NCBI GenBank assembly: GCA_004154925.1
Contig: QJNS01000162.1
Coordinates: 1-64,000 of the forward strand
DNA: 64,000 nt
Source of the DNA: Monosporascus cannonballus
Taxonomy: Eukaryota > Ascomycota > Sordariomycetes > Xylariales
Direction of reading: 5' to 3'
The translations under genes were made by a program, and so were the position numbers. The notes beneath the pieces are model-generated. The model searched no databases. It worked only from the letters and a program-made list of their open reading frames with translations, and was not told the DNA's origin. This document shows, one piece after another, positions 50,091 through 60,999 of this stretch. Positions within the stretch are counted from its first letter, which is position 1; each line of letters begins with the position of its first letter.

Positions 50091-50195
50091 AAAGCTTTCT
50101 AATGATTAAGGGCGCGCCGGAATAAAGTTTTTCCGGGGTGCTGGGAGCTTAATAACTAACATAGATACCCCTATTCCACGACACATTACCAACTC
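49935..50195 (+). repeat. Direct repeat, copy 2 (copia-like 3' end)
   Basis: Matches 28480-28740. It ends TATTCCACGACA at about 50183, where composition returns to normal. It is less mutated than copy 1 at its right edge (CCCCTATTCCACGACA against TTTTTATTTTACGATA). Confidence 0.65.
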
Positions 50196-50715
50196 TTTTC
50201 GGGGCTCGAATAAGGGGGCCTAATAGCCTAATAACGCTTACCTTGCCGAGATCAGACTTCGTTGTTGAGGTTGTGGCTGCGCCCCTGGCGGAACCGTAGC
50301 TAGGCTTGTTGGCGATCCACCACAGCGTACTGTTGTCATTTACGTTCCTTTTTAAAGTCGTTAGCATCCGCGTTAGTTGTATGTACGCAAGCTTCGAGCT
50401 AAACGGACTCGAGGGGTATTGAGTGATATTGTCCAAGGCCTTAATCTTGTCTAGTATGAGGCTATCTGTATATGGGGTATTGTCTGGGAGAGTTTATTTG
50501 TCTAACAGCAATTCCCAGTCCTTGGGTACGTGCTGGCAGTGCTTTGCAAAGTGTTGCTTAGCATTCGCCTTGATTGGTGCTGACATAATAGCCATGTGCA
50601 TATTTAACAGAGCCACATCTTCCGTTACTGCCCGCCTCAGTGCTGTATGCAAGGTTAGTACCTGCTGCAGGGAGAGTAGCTTGATATGTCTCTTTTTGTT
50701 GCAGCGTAGTGCCAA
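50149..50715 (-). pseudogene. Decayed ORF, unrecognised, one stop
   Basis: Minus-strand frame from 50715 (MALRCNKKRHIKLL...) to TAA at 50494-50496. It then continues in the same frame (TLPDNTPYTDSLILDK...) to 50149, about 188 codons in all. A CAA-to-TAA change, the RIP type, would explain the stop. It is helical and basic with no named domain; it could be a transposon gag-like protein. Its end overlaps the repeat at 49935-50195, which supports a transposon origin. Confidence 0.4.
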
Positions 50716-50719
50716 AAAT

Positions 50720-51008
50720 ATTCAACTAGCGAAAAGGACGTTATTCGGCAAGGCAGCTATGGACGATAGGGTCACCGAGTATACGTCGGAATACCGAACG
50801 GCGATTTAATGGAGTGACTAACATTAGCACCAGTCTTATCCCAATCTGATAGCTTCGCTTAAAATAGGGGCATTTTCATATGGCGCATCCTACGTCGGTC
50901 AACCTGTTCCTTCAACATAACAAGTAACTCGCTACGACAACACCGTTCTGCCACCTCTCCATCCCCCATAACCATCCCAAATCCTACAGCTAAAAGATAA
51001 TTCGACAG
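50720..51008. other. Short intergenic region
   Basis: Balanced composition. Probably holds the 3' untranslated region of the methyltransferase gene on the minus strand. Confidence 0.4.
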
Positions 51009-51668
51009 TTATTTCTTGCAAGCGATAATATAAGGGCGATTGTCATTGCCCTTTGACGCGTGCATTTCCGTTTCGAGAATGTCGAAGCCAGCAGCACGGA
51101 TCTGCTCGCCCAATTCGGCCTGCTGGAATACCGAGACGTACGGTGCCCTGCCGACGGCCCGCATAACAGGCAAAGCCAACCGTAATAGGACATTCATGTC
51201 TCCCACACAAGGCGTCTTGGTAATGAAGAATCCCCCGTCCTCTAGTAGCGATTGTAAACTGCGCAGGGTGCCGGGTAGGTCACGCACCAGGTGAAGATAG
51301 TTGAACCCAAGAACGGCGGTAAATCGCGCCGACTCGTTTGTCAGCAGCTCAGCAGTTGCTGTGCGGAACGATAAGCGGGGTGGGAGACCCGATCCCAGAC
51401 TTTCCAAATGGCTCGCTGCAAGCTTGTCGTGGGCGATCTTAATCATCTCGGACGAGATATCGGTCGCTAGGTAGCTTTGCACGCCGTCGGCGAGGCAGAG
51501 CGCTGTTGTGCCGGTTCCGCAACCCAGCTCTAACACTCTATCGGTTGGCTTCAGGACGCTGCGGGTCCGGTCGAGCGTGCGCTGGTAGCCGGCGTCATCG
51601 GATACTGCGCTCTTGGCATATGACTTGGCCGACTTGTCCCAGAAATGCGCATCGCTGTCGACACTCAT
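51009..51668 (-). CDS. Class I SAM-dependent methyltransferase, intronless, bacterial-like
   Basis: 219 residues with a Rossmann-type methyltransferase core. Motif I is VLELGCGTG at 45-53, the acidic end of strand 2 is D70 in ATDIS, and further landmarks are GFNYLHLVRDLPGTL at 121-135, LLEDGGFFITKTP at 141-153 and KGNDNRPYIIACKK at the end. It should transfer a methyl group from SAM to a small molecule; the substrate is unknown. It has no signal peptide or introns. I chose the ATG at 51668 (MSVDSDAHFWDK) because the family starts near this point. An in-frame ATG at 51845 would add 59 residues with a hydrophobic segment (WLPLWLIFGCALFLF) and Pro-rich sequence, more like a translated leader. 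Phrases such as AHFWDKSAKSYAKS and LALPVMRAVGRAPYVSVF strongly recall bacterial proteins, which suggests horizontal transfer. It is intact although RIP-damaged DNA lies within 1 kb. Confidence 0.88.
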   Translation of the reverse strand: MSVDSDAHFWDKSAKSYAKSAVSDDAGYQRTLDRTRSVLKPTDRVLELGCGTGTTALCLADGVQSYLATDISSEMIKIAHDKLAASHLESLGSGLPPRLSFRTATAELLTNESARFTAVLGFNYLHLVRDLPGTLRSLQSLLEDGGFFITKTPCVGDMNVLLRLALPVMRAVGRAPYVSVFQQAELGEQIRAAGFDILETEMHASKGNDNRPYIIACKK

Positions 51669-51845
51669 CCTGGGGAAATAAAAAATAGGCACGGTAGGTA
51701 GTACTTCTGGGGAATGCGGCGCGCGGTACCTGATATAACCTTTGGGGGAGAGAATGGGGCTCGGAGAGAGAAGGGGGAGGAAGAGGCAGGGAAAGAGAAA
51801 CAATGCGCACCCAAATATCAGCCAGAGAGGTAGCCAAGACTTCAA

Positions 51846-52216
51846 AGGCGGCGTTATAGCAAAATAAACCGTGCTATCCAGAAGCTACAGCTTTAAAGCC
51901 AATCAGCCTTGCGGGCGCTGGTCTCGTGACGCCGCCAGGCACCAGCTCTTTTCAGGTCTAGCTCCCGCATCCTCCGCACCCCATCACCTCAAAACTGGCT
52001 GCTACGTATCGGCAGATTCGAAAGGGATTATTGGGTATATAACGATCGGAATAAGGCCAAAGGGGTAGTGCCTCGGTTTAACGTATAAAGGAAACGGAAA
52101 GAGTAAATGAAAGTTGTTATGTCGCTTTGGTTCTCGTTTTAACGTATTATCATACAAAGAAACGAAGAAAGTAAACCAGGGTTATGTCAACCTTTGTTAC
52201 TAGGAATAGACTGCCC
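51846..52216. other. Upstream region of the methyltransferase gene
   Basis: Balanced composition. A TATATA-like motif at about 52036-52041 could serve the minus-strand gene, though it is distant. An imperfect tandem duplication follows at 52072-52199. Confidence 0.4.
52072..52199. repeat. Imperfect tandem duplication, about 64-bp unit
   Basis: 52072-52133 (TCGGTTTAACGTATAAAGG, later GTTATGTCGC) and 52134-52199 (TCGTTTTAACGTATTATCAT, later GGTTATGTCAACC) share order and spacing. It lies just left of element D. Confidence 0.5.
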
Positions 52217-52221
52217 AAATA
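52217..52221. repeat. Target site duplication of element D, left (AAATA)
   Basis: AAATA here and at 59124-59128. Confidence 0.9.
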
Positions 52222-52611
52222 TGTGACGGCTTGGAATTTAACCAACTATTAAACCTTAGTCGTACGGGTTTATGTTAGCAGGAGTATCGTGGAAATCTGA
52301 ACAATAAATACAATAACGTATTACGTCTCGTAATACCAAAGGTGCCTTAGGTAACGAATTGTTATTATAAGCTAAAACTATCTAAATTATGGAAATAATA
52401 AGCATATATATTCTGATTCCTTTATTACTACTTATTTTTATTTAATAAAACCTTGTTAAACGGTTGCTCAGTGCTACTTAGTCGTACTTAATCGTATTTA
52501 ATCGTATTTAATTAAAACCCGTAAAATATTAATTACGTAACTTTAAATTAACTTAATTTCGTAATCTTGGCTGTACCGTTTTCGCAGGCCCAGCTGGCTT
52601 AGGTCGTAATA
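52222..52611 (-). repeat. Element D 3' LTR (left)
   Basis: 390 bp, starting TGTGACGGCTTGG and ending GTCGTAATA. The outer end keeps GTACGGGTTTATGTTAGCAG intact. Confidence 0.9.
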
Positions 52612-52649
52612 CGATCTCCTTTTTCCCTAAATTTTACTCTTAAGATTTT

Positions 52650-53280
52650 TCTTTTTTTTAATAAACCTTTTCCCCTTAAAATATCGGCCCGTATTATTAA
52701 AATTTATCGTCAGATTCTTTCGTCCATTACGCGATATCAAAATCTGCTTTTTATCTTTAACGATTTTAATTTTGAAATTATGTCGTATTCTTTATATTTT
52801 TCTAAAGACTGGAAATACGAAATAATAAAAAACGTTTCCAAATACAAGGCATACGTTAAAAATAGCTATCTTTGTAATAACAATAACGTTCCCTTATCCT
52901 CTTTAAAAATATTCATACCGAAAATTAACGCTTAAAATACGAAAAAATATTTATAAAAAACGTTTCCTGGAATTGCAAAAACGTTATTAACAAAAAATAA
53001 ATAAAGTTATTACGTAATTAATTCGTTTTCGAAAATAAAAGGCGTTTTTCGTTCGAAAGAGATTAAAATAATATAATAAAAATTACAGTTGCTAAAAGAG
53101 CTAAAGGAATAGGAACGTTAGGAGCAGGCTAACGCCGAAACTTCCTTAATCGCCTTAATTTCTTTCCTTAAGTTACCTGGCGTTATTTAGCCGTTAAAAA
53201 ATATCGATTAAAATATAATTATCTCCGGTAGTTCTATCGTTATTAATAAAAGTTCTTTAATAAACGTTAAACGCTAATAC
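52650..53280 (+). pseudogene. Antisense ORF of element D, decayed
   Basis: Plus-strand frame. It reads DFNFEIMSYSLYF, KYEIIKNVSKYKAYVKNSYLC, then NNNNVPLSSLK, parallel to B at the same place. Cysteine positions are mostly Tyr here, consistent with RIP; one Cys remains. The following charged region has stops and at least one frame change, and it ends near 53280. Confidence 0.5.
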
Positions 53281-53289
53281 GGTTTTTAA

Positions 53290-56200
53290 TAAGTTTTCAA
53301 ATATTTTCGAAATGCGGGTACTTTTTTTATTTAATTAAGTACTAGGTAAATCCATTTTATTTTCGCATATCGAGAATTTTTTCCATTTCGTATATTTATT
53401 CGTCTTTTAATTTTATATCGCTTTATACCGTATATACTTTAATTATATTTACTGTTAATTTAAATAATAAAACGTAAGAAATTATATAAAAGTTAATTTT
53501 TAATAAAAGTTCTAATTAAAAATTATTTTCTAAAATTTTCATAAAAGTCTTATATATATCAATATATTTAAAATCGAATTTTTTATTAAGCCTGTTTGTT
53601 TAAATGTTTTTGGTAACGAAAAAAATTATTTCGCCTTTTTCGAAAATTAATCTTTTTAGCTTTTTTTAATCATAGTACTTACTTATTTAATTACGTATAA
53701 ATTTTAATTATTGTTTTATTTTTTAATATAACTATCGTAATTATTTTAATATATAAATTACTTTAAAATTAATTAAACCGTTATTACGTACTTTTTTTTA
53801 TAAATTTGTAAAATAAAATCAAAATTTATATTTATTAATATTATCTTAATACGTTTATAATAATTAATTTTATAAGAAAAATATACAATTAGTAATTTTC
53901 TAAGCAATTTATTTTATTCGTAATTAATATAATATCATAAATAAACTTTTAAAATTTAATTTATTCGTCTTATATATTTATTAATTTAAAGTTTAAATAT
54001 GTGAAATAATTTATAATTTAAGCCGATTTATATTAATAAATTTTGCCAAAACTTAAATACAAATATTAATTTTTTATTTAAAATAATTTCTATTAATAAT
54101 CGGTACATATTGAAATATATTTAAAAATATATATTATTTATTCGGCGTTTATATATTCGTAATATGGTAAAAAATAACAAGATTTCGTAATTCGATCGAT
54201 AATTACGAAACTATTATCCTAATATATTTTTATAACTGGATTTTTTAAGGGAAGAAATGTAAAAAGAAAATAAAATATAATTAAAAATTATAATCGTTTT
54301 ATAATAAGTAATAGCCATAATTCTCCGTATAACTCATATCGTCGAATCTTTACTTTAACGCAAATATTATATTGCTATATAATTTTTTATATTATTATTT
54401 TTATTTTTAAAAAATATATACGTTAAAATCATTTTAAGATTTTATAAATTTTTAAATATCCGTATAATTAATATTTATATATTTTTCGTATTAAATCCTT
54501 TTAATATATATTTAAAACTTATATCTTATTTATGTTTTATTTCTTAAAAAGTATTATTATATTATTAAAATTTTTAATATATATCAAAAAGTATTACCCG
54601 AATTATCGTAATTTATCGTAAAGGTAAATATTGTTTTATAATAATATCGAAAATAATAAAATTAAATTTAACTAATTGTTTTTCGAAGTCTAATTATTAA
54701 CGTAAAGCGTTTACTTTATTAATTTCTAAATTTTTCCTATAAATAATAATACAATTTAAATTCACCAATTTTTTCATATAATACAAATATCGTCTTATAA
54801 GTTTTTAAATATGGTAAATCCGATAAAAATTTAATAATTTACATAAACCTTAACCTAATATAAATTTCCCTTTAGAAAATATTTAAACTTTCGAAATATT
54901 ATAATAATAACTATAAATTTCTTATTTGAAATACCGTAATAAAATTCGGCTTTTTTAATTTATACGAAAAAAATATAATAAGATATAATTTGCCTTAATT
55001 ATTTCGTTATCCGATTATTAGGTTCAATACGTAATTCGAAATATCAGTTTTTAACTTAACGGGGTAATTTAAATTATACATAATTAGTATTAGTTTGTTA
55101 ATAACCGTATCCTTAATATTTCAAAATAAGTTTTCCGTATTTAGCATTTATTTAAATATTTTTTTCGTAAGGTTCGTTAAAAGTATAATAATTTTATTAA
55201 AATTTAAAATAACCTTTTTATAATAATTAACGAATCCAAAATATATTTGTACTTTTTCAACTATCGTTAATATTTCTTATTTTGTAATTATAACGATTTT
55301 CTTAAAGTTTATCCTAATATATGCTGGAATAATGATATATCCCAAATATTTTATTTTTTACTTATAAAATTAATTTATTTCTGTTAGTAAATAATTTTAC
55401 GTTCTGTAAAATTTAAAAGATTTATGCACCTATTTTGCATATACTTTTTCTATTTCGAACAAAATAAAAATGCCGTCGAAATAGCAAATAACGGAAATAT
55501 CAAGGTATTTTCGTAATATATAATTTATTATTCCTTAAAACGTTATTAATACATTTATAAATCTTATTAATATAACTAAATATTTAAATAATCCGTATTT
55601 CGTTTTAAAAGTTATTTTTTATTCGTATTTTGTTTAATTTTAATAAAGTTATATTTATTTTTAAAACCGAATATTATAAATTATTTAGGTTCGTAAAATC
55701 GGTTTTTTAATTTCTGTAATTAAGGATGATAATATTTAATTTTTAATAATAATATCGTTTAATTATCGATAACTAAGTATAAGTCGTAATTTTCCGTTTT
55801 TTAATACATAAAATATCGGATATCCTGCTAATAATTTCAAAAGTCGAATTTATACTTTTTATAACCGATTTTCCAGATATTTTCTGAAAATATGTAATTC
55901 GTTTCCGTTAAAACTATAAAAAAGGTAAAATTTCGTCGAAAATCTTTAATAATTATTTCATAATTTTATTTGTTACATTTTAATAATTTTGATTAAGTTT
56001 CTTTTTAAAAACACTATTTATATCCCTAATATTATAATAACATATTAATTGAATTTTTAATTTTCGGAATTATTATTTTGTTTATTTTAAATTTTTATTT
56101 AATTATTTTTATTTCGCTTCAATAATAAGAATAATAGGTCGTATTCTTATTTAATGTCGGTTTCTTTTGTATTTTATCGTTTTAACTAATAAGAGTTTTG

Positions 56201-58700
56201 TTATATATTTATATTTATATTTCTTATTATGGTTAATTAAATATTAAAAATTTATTTCTTTTCTTTTATCTGCTAAAAAAATATAAAACGAACTTTACCT
56301 AATTAATCCCGTTATTAATTAAAGTTTCGAATTAACGTATTTATAATAATCCTAAAATTATATCGTAATTCCTAAATAAATTGATATCGAAATTAATTAT
56401 TTAATATTACCTTTAAATAAAACTTTCGTAATAATAAATTTTGCGTATAGCTTTTCCGTTATCGTAGGTAAATTCGTATTTTTCGGAATTTGTCGCTATA
56501 TAAGGTTTTAACTTATATATCCATAATAATTTAAACTTATCAATTATATCCGGTATAATATATTTTCAGCCCAAAATTCCGCCATTAACCATTACGGTAT
56601 ACTAATACGTTTTGATTTATATATCCAAAATAAAAAAATTATTAACATTTTTTATCGTCGCGTTTAAAACCTTTTTCAGAAATTTCTTTTAATTCTTTTA
56701 AGTTTTATTATTTTACATCTTTTTTATAAGTAATTTGTATTAATTCTTATTCAAATTAATTCAATTTTATTTATATTTCTTTGTTTCATATATTAAATTA
56801 TTATATTTATTATTATTACCGGCGTATTACTTCATTCAATTATATTATTTGTTTTTAATTTTGTTATAATTTCTTTCTTTATTAAATAAATTATTTTCTT
56901 TATATTTACGATTATATTTTATTATATTTCGTTCGAATTATTATTTTAAAGATATTTTATACATTAATGTATTTATTTTTTAATAACATTTTTTCTAAGA
57001 ATCCATAACAAATATTAATTAAACATAAAAATCCATAATAACTTTTTAATAATAGTTTTTTTACCGTACGTTAAATTAATTCCTTTTTCGGTTAATAATT
57101 ATACTCTTTATAATAACAAAAAAAACATTCTTACGAGTATTATTGTTTTGCGGGCCAGTTTTCTATTTCGGCTAACTGCTAAATATCTCCTGGGGTTATA
57201 ATTCGAAAATATCGATACTATTATTTATCGTCCTTATTATTTCCGATACGGTTTGGAAAATCGTATCCCTTATAATATATGCGGATAATTCATTCGTAAA
57301 TAGATTATTTTCATTTTTCGTAATCAGAGTATTTTTGTTATCGACAATATATAACATATATTTTGCTGTATTATTTAAAAGTTCAGGGATAAATTCTTTT
57401 TATCTAATTTTAATATTTACGTAATTATTCTGAGAATATTTTTTAATATATTCGCAATATTTATTAAACCAGTTTTTCGTCTTTTCGTATTTCTTATTAA
57501 ATTCTTCGCCATAAGGAACTTAATATGTACTTAGGCTAAATTATGTTAATAAATTTATCTCCGTTTTTTTTAACTTTTTCTATATTATTTTTTTGGTACA
57601 GGTTTTTAATTATCTTAACGGGATTTCTGAAATAACTTATATTACGATACCTTATATCCTATTTTATAATACTTATAACATTTAATTTGGCTTTAATCCT
57701 TTTTATAAATAACTTTTAATTCCATAAATCCTGGTTCTATGCTGTAAAAAGTATTATTACGTCGACAAACGTTAGTATTAACTATATATCGGGGTTTATT
57801 ATTATTTTTTTATTATTTTTAATACGTTATACGTATTATTGATCGTTAATCTTAATTGCCATAACGATATAATCCGATAAATAATTAAATTAATAAAACT
57901 TAATTTCTTTTGGTATTTTCTTTTTTAAGCCGTCGAAAGTCGTAATCATTAATATTTTTTATCCTGAATTTAATTTAATTACTAATAAAATTAATATACT
58001 GCTGTAATTAAATATTAATCCCTTTTATCATAATTGCTAAATTTGTCATTCGGCCGTTATTTTTTCGTTTATTATTTCTATAACTTTCGTTAATATTTAT
58101 TCGAATTATTGTTAATTATCATAAATTTATATTATTTTTGGGTTTCGTTTTTCGATTAATATAATAACGTACTTGCTTATAACGAGCTCGAATTAAATAA
58201 CCGTAGTTCCGATAAATTATTTAATTACAAATTTAATTCATATAATAAGCGTAATAAATCGAATTAAAAAATACGTAAAATATATTCGGTATTACATTAA
58301 AAATAATTATAACTTAATTATGGTTTCGTTGAAAAGTTTCGGTTTAAAAAATTTAAAAACCTTTTTTAATTCATTAATAAAATTTAACTAAATAATTCAA
58401 CTTATTCGAAAAAACTTTTTAATTTCGAGAATATTTTCCTTTTCCTTAAACTTTTCGTAAACGACTTAAAAAAACGTTATAAAATGATTTTTATCTTTTT
58501 TAAGCTAAAACATACGTTCGTTTATAGTATCCAGTCATCGAAAAACTTTTTCGTAAAAAAAACGAATTTTCTTTTTTTTCTTTTCGGATTCCATTTTAGT
58601 ATCCGGGTAATTAAGAACCTGAAAAATAAGTTATTCTAGCGGTTTATTGGTAAATATAATATTGGCGATATTGTTCAAAATTTAACAGTATTATTAAATA
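53290..58700 (-). pseudogene. gag-pol of element D, RIP-inactivated
   Basis: Same minus-strand order as in A: integrase left, RNase H near 54880-55070, RT near 55430-55510, gag right (about 57950-58620). Stops throughout. Confidence 0.8.
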
Positions 58701-58713
58701 AAAGCTTATAACG

Positions 58714-59123
58714 TATAATAGCTTAAGGTTTAATTAATTATTAACCCTTAAATATGCGGGTTTATATTAATAAGAATATTATAAGAATTTAAATAATAAA
58801 TATATTAACGTATTACGTTTTATAATACCAAAAATACTTTAAGTAACGAATTATTATTGCAAATTGAAATTATTTAAATTATAAAAATAATAAACATATA
58901 TATTTTAATTCTTTTATTATTACTTATTTTTATTTAGCAAAGCTGTATTAAGCGGTTGTTTAATGCTGCTTAGTCGTACTTAGTCGTGCTTAGTCGTACT
59001 TAGTCGTGCTTAGTCGTACTTAGTTGAAACCCGTTAAGCACTGATTATGTAACCTTAAACCAGCGTAACTTCGTGATCTTGGCTAAACCGTTTTCGCAGG
59101 CCCAGCTGGCTTAGGTAGTGACA
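58714..59123 (-). repeat. Element D 5' LTR (right)
   Basis: 410 bp, ending GTAGTGACA. It contains about six 10-bp steps of CTTAGTCGT(A/G) at 58970-59027. The outer part (AACCAGCGTAACTTCGTGATC) is less mutated than in the left LTR. Confidence 0.9.
58970..59027. repeat. 10-bp tandem repeat inside the D right LTR
   Basis: About six copies of CTTAGTCGTA or CTTAGTCGTG. The left LTR of D has about four mutated copies (52471-52512), and B has about two. Confidence 0.8.
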
Positions 59124-59128
59124 AAATA
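59124..59128. repeat. Target site duplication of element D, right (AAATA)
   Basis: Matches 52217-52221. Confidence 0.9.
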
Positions 59129-59640
59129 AGGGAGCAATTTAATGGGCACTGGTGGACCTTACAACGCCTATTAGCCCTAGTGGAAATTACTTTATGCACT
59201 CTTAGTATCTTTTCCTTTCAGCTATAGCTGTGTTTACGTATATATAAGAAGGGTTCTGTTGGATATAAAGGACATCAGTCGCGTTATTGTATTTAGCTAT
59301 TTACGTACGCTTTTGTAACGGGTATAACATATATGTACCCTAGTAACGGTATATATTACGGCTTGGTCCACCGTAGCAGCCCTAGTATATATGCAGCTGT
59401 AAGCACCGGGGTGATTGCCACAATTGCGATCATTTCACCGATCATTTTCCCTGGTGACGTAGCGGTATAAGGTGCAACCGTAACTGTCAGCTAGCAGGGG
59501 GTGCTCTAGCACCCCATATACAGAAGATTCCTTCTGATCGGAACATATATATTCCGGGACTAGATCAGCCTAAAATGCAGTACGCGTTTTAAAGCACCTG
59601 CAACTAGTTATTAATACACATATAATTAATGTCTCTAATA
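59129..59640. other. Normal-composition island with dispersed repeat, copy 2
   Basis: 59285-59352 (TACGTACGCTTTTGTAACGGG, GTACCCTAGTAACGGTATATA) matches 23500-23596. 59484-59550 is the reverse complement of the block at 23590-23670. A hairpin lies at 59498-59515: GGGGTGC, loop TCTA, GCACCCC. No gene is seen. The area resembles an LTR or solo non-autonomous element. Confidence 0.55.
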
Positions 59641-60429
59641 TTTAATAATTAAAATTTTTATTTATTTAATTAGGATATATATTAATTAATTAGTTACTAT
59701 TAGGATAATATAAGTTATATATCGGTTATAATTATCGAAATATGTTAATAATAATAATAACGATTATATAGTTAATATCCTCCGTTATTTACAAAGAATC
59801 TAAGAACTAAAATCGTTTTAAAAACGAATTCCAATTTAAAACATACACGTTCGATATTTGGAATTATATCGAGCCTAATTAAAACCGTTCATAACTTAGT
59901 AAACTTATAAAATTTAATATAGCTTTTTATCTAAAAAGACAAATCCCCAATACGATACGAATTAATATCTTAGGCGGTTTTTCGTTTATATTTATATTTT
60001 CCGAAAAAATTACCGAAAAAATCAATTATACCAATTACCTAATAAATAGGTTTAAAATAACCACCGAAAACATATAAACTTATTATTAGAATTTTGCGGC
60101 GTATATTTATAAAGATCGGAAACATTACATTTTTTCGTAAAAATATTAACGATCTTAAAAAATAAATTTTAGAATCGATATTTCCAGTAATTAAAATTAT
60201 TACTTTTTTTCTTGAAAAGCTTTACGAAAGTAATATATTAATTTCGGCGAATCCGGTAAAATATATAAACGCAGGTTTCTAATTAATATTTAACGAAAAT
60301 ATCGCAAAATATTAAAGCAAATTTCGAAATTTAGTAAAAAATTAAGCGAATAAATCGTAAAATAACAAAAGATTATAGCCTTAAAATAACAATATAATAT
60401 TCCAGAAACAAAAATGACGAATATATCAG
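59641..60429. other. AT-rich DNA, nothing assigned
   Basis: No long open frame. The sequence at 59800-60380 is degraded and may be an older element into which E inserted. Confidence 0.45.
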
Positions 60430-60904
60430 TGTTATAACCCAACCAAGGGAGGGTCTCGAAAACGGTCACTTGGTGACTGATACAGGACCTAAGTGGGTCA
60501 GAATCATGTGACATGGATCCGGAGTGATCCAAGGGATCCAACGGGATCCATATAGTTATCCAATATGGATCCGGAATGATCCAAGGGATCCAACGGGATT
60601 TATGCAGTTATCCAATATAGATCCGGAGTGATCCAAGGGATCTAACGGGATCTATGCAGTTATCCAATATAGATCCGGAGTGATCCAAGAGATCTAACGA
60701 GATTCATAAAAGGATATATACGTTTATTATTTCCATAATTTAAATAACTTTAGCTTATAATAATAATTTGTTACCTAAGGTACTTTTGGTATTACGAAAC
60801 GTAATACATTATTATATCCATTATTAAGATTTTTACGATATTTCTACTAATATAAACCCGTACGGCTAAGGTTTAATAATTAGTTAAACCTTTTAGCCGT
60901 TATA
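60430..60904 (+). repeat. Element E 5' LTR with a 52-bp tandem array
   Basis: Its right part (60720-60904) matches the reverse complement of the left part of the A-D LTRs. Its left part differs from both other LTR subtypes and holds the tandem array at 60515-60718. It is a third LTR subtype. Confidence 0.75.
60515..60718. repeat. 52-bp tandem repeat, four units, GGATCC-rich
   Basis: Units start at 60515, 60567, 60619 and 60671, each beginning (G/A)GATCCGGAGTGATCCAAG. The fourth is shortened at the end. Successive units show growing G-to-A change (GGATCC to AGATCC to AGATCT), as expected of RIP with a gradient into the element. Confidence 0.9.
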
Positions 60905-60999
60905 CGTTATAAATTTCTATTTAATAATACCGTTAAGTTTTAAATAATATCGATTAACGTTATATTTATTAACAAATAACCTGAATAACCTATTTACTA

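Larger units (their letters stand above)
52222..59123 (-). mobile_element. Ty3/gypsy element D, RIP-degraded
   Basis: A 6,902-bp element with LTRs at 52222-52611 and 58714-59123. Ends are TGTGACGG and GTGACA, with AAATA duplicated on both sides. gag-pol is on the minus strand as in A-C. LTR subtype as in B. On the minus strand AGGAGATCG precedes the left (3') LTR as polypurine tract. Its right LTR is unusually long because of a 10-bp tandem array. Confidence 0.92.

Noticed and set aside
51666..51845. Membrane-anchored 278-residue form of the methyltransferase
   Set aside because: The extra N-terminal 59 residues are Pro- and Leu-rich and lie in CT/GA-rich leader-like DNA; the family normally starts close to the internal ATG. 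Not fully excluded.
60290..60541. 83-codon minus-strand frame with a hydrophobic end
   Set aside because: It crosses the edge of the element E LTR and is built partly from the tandem array. No family resemblance.
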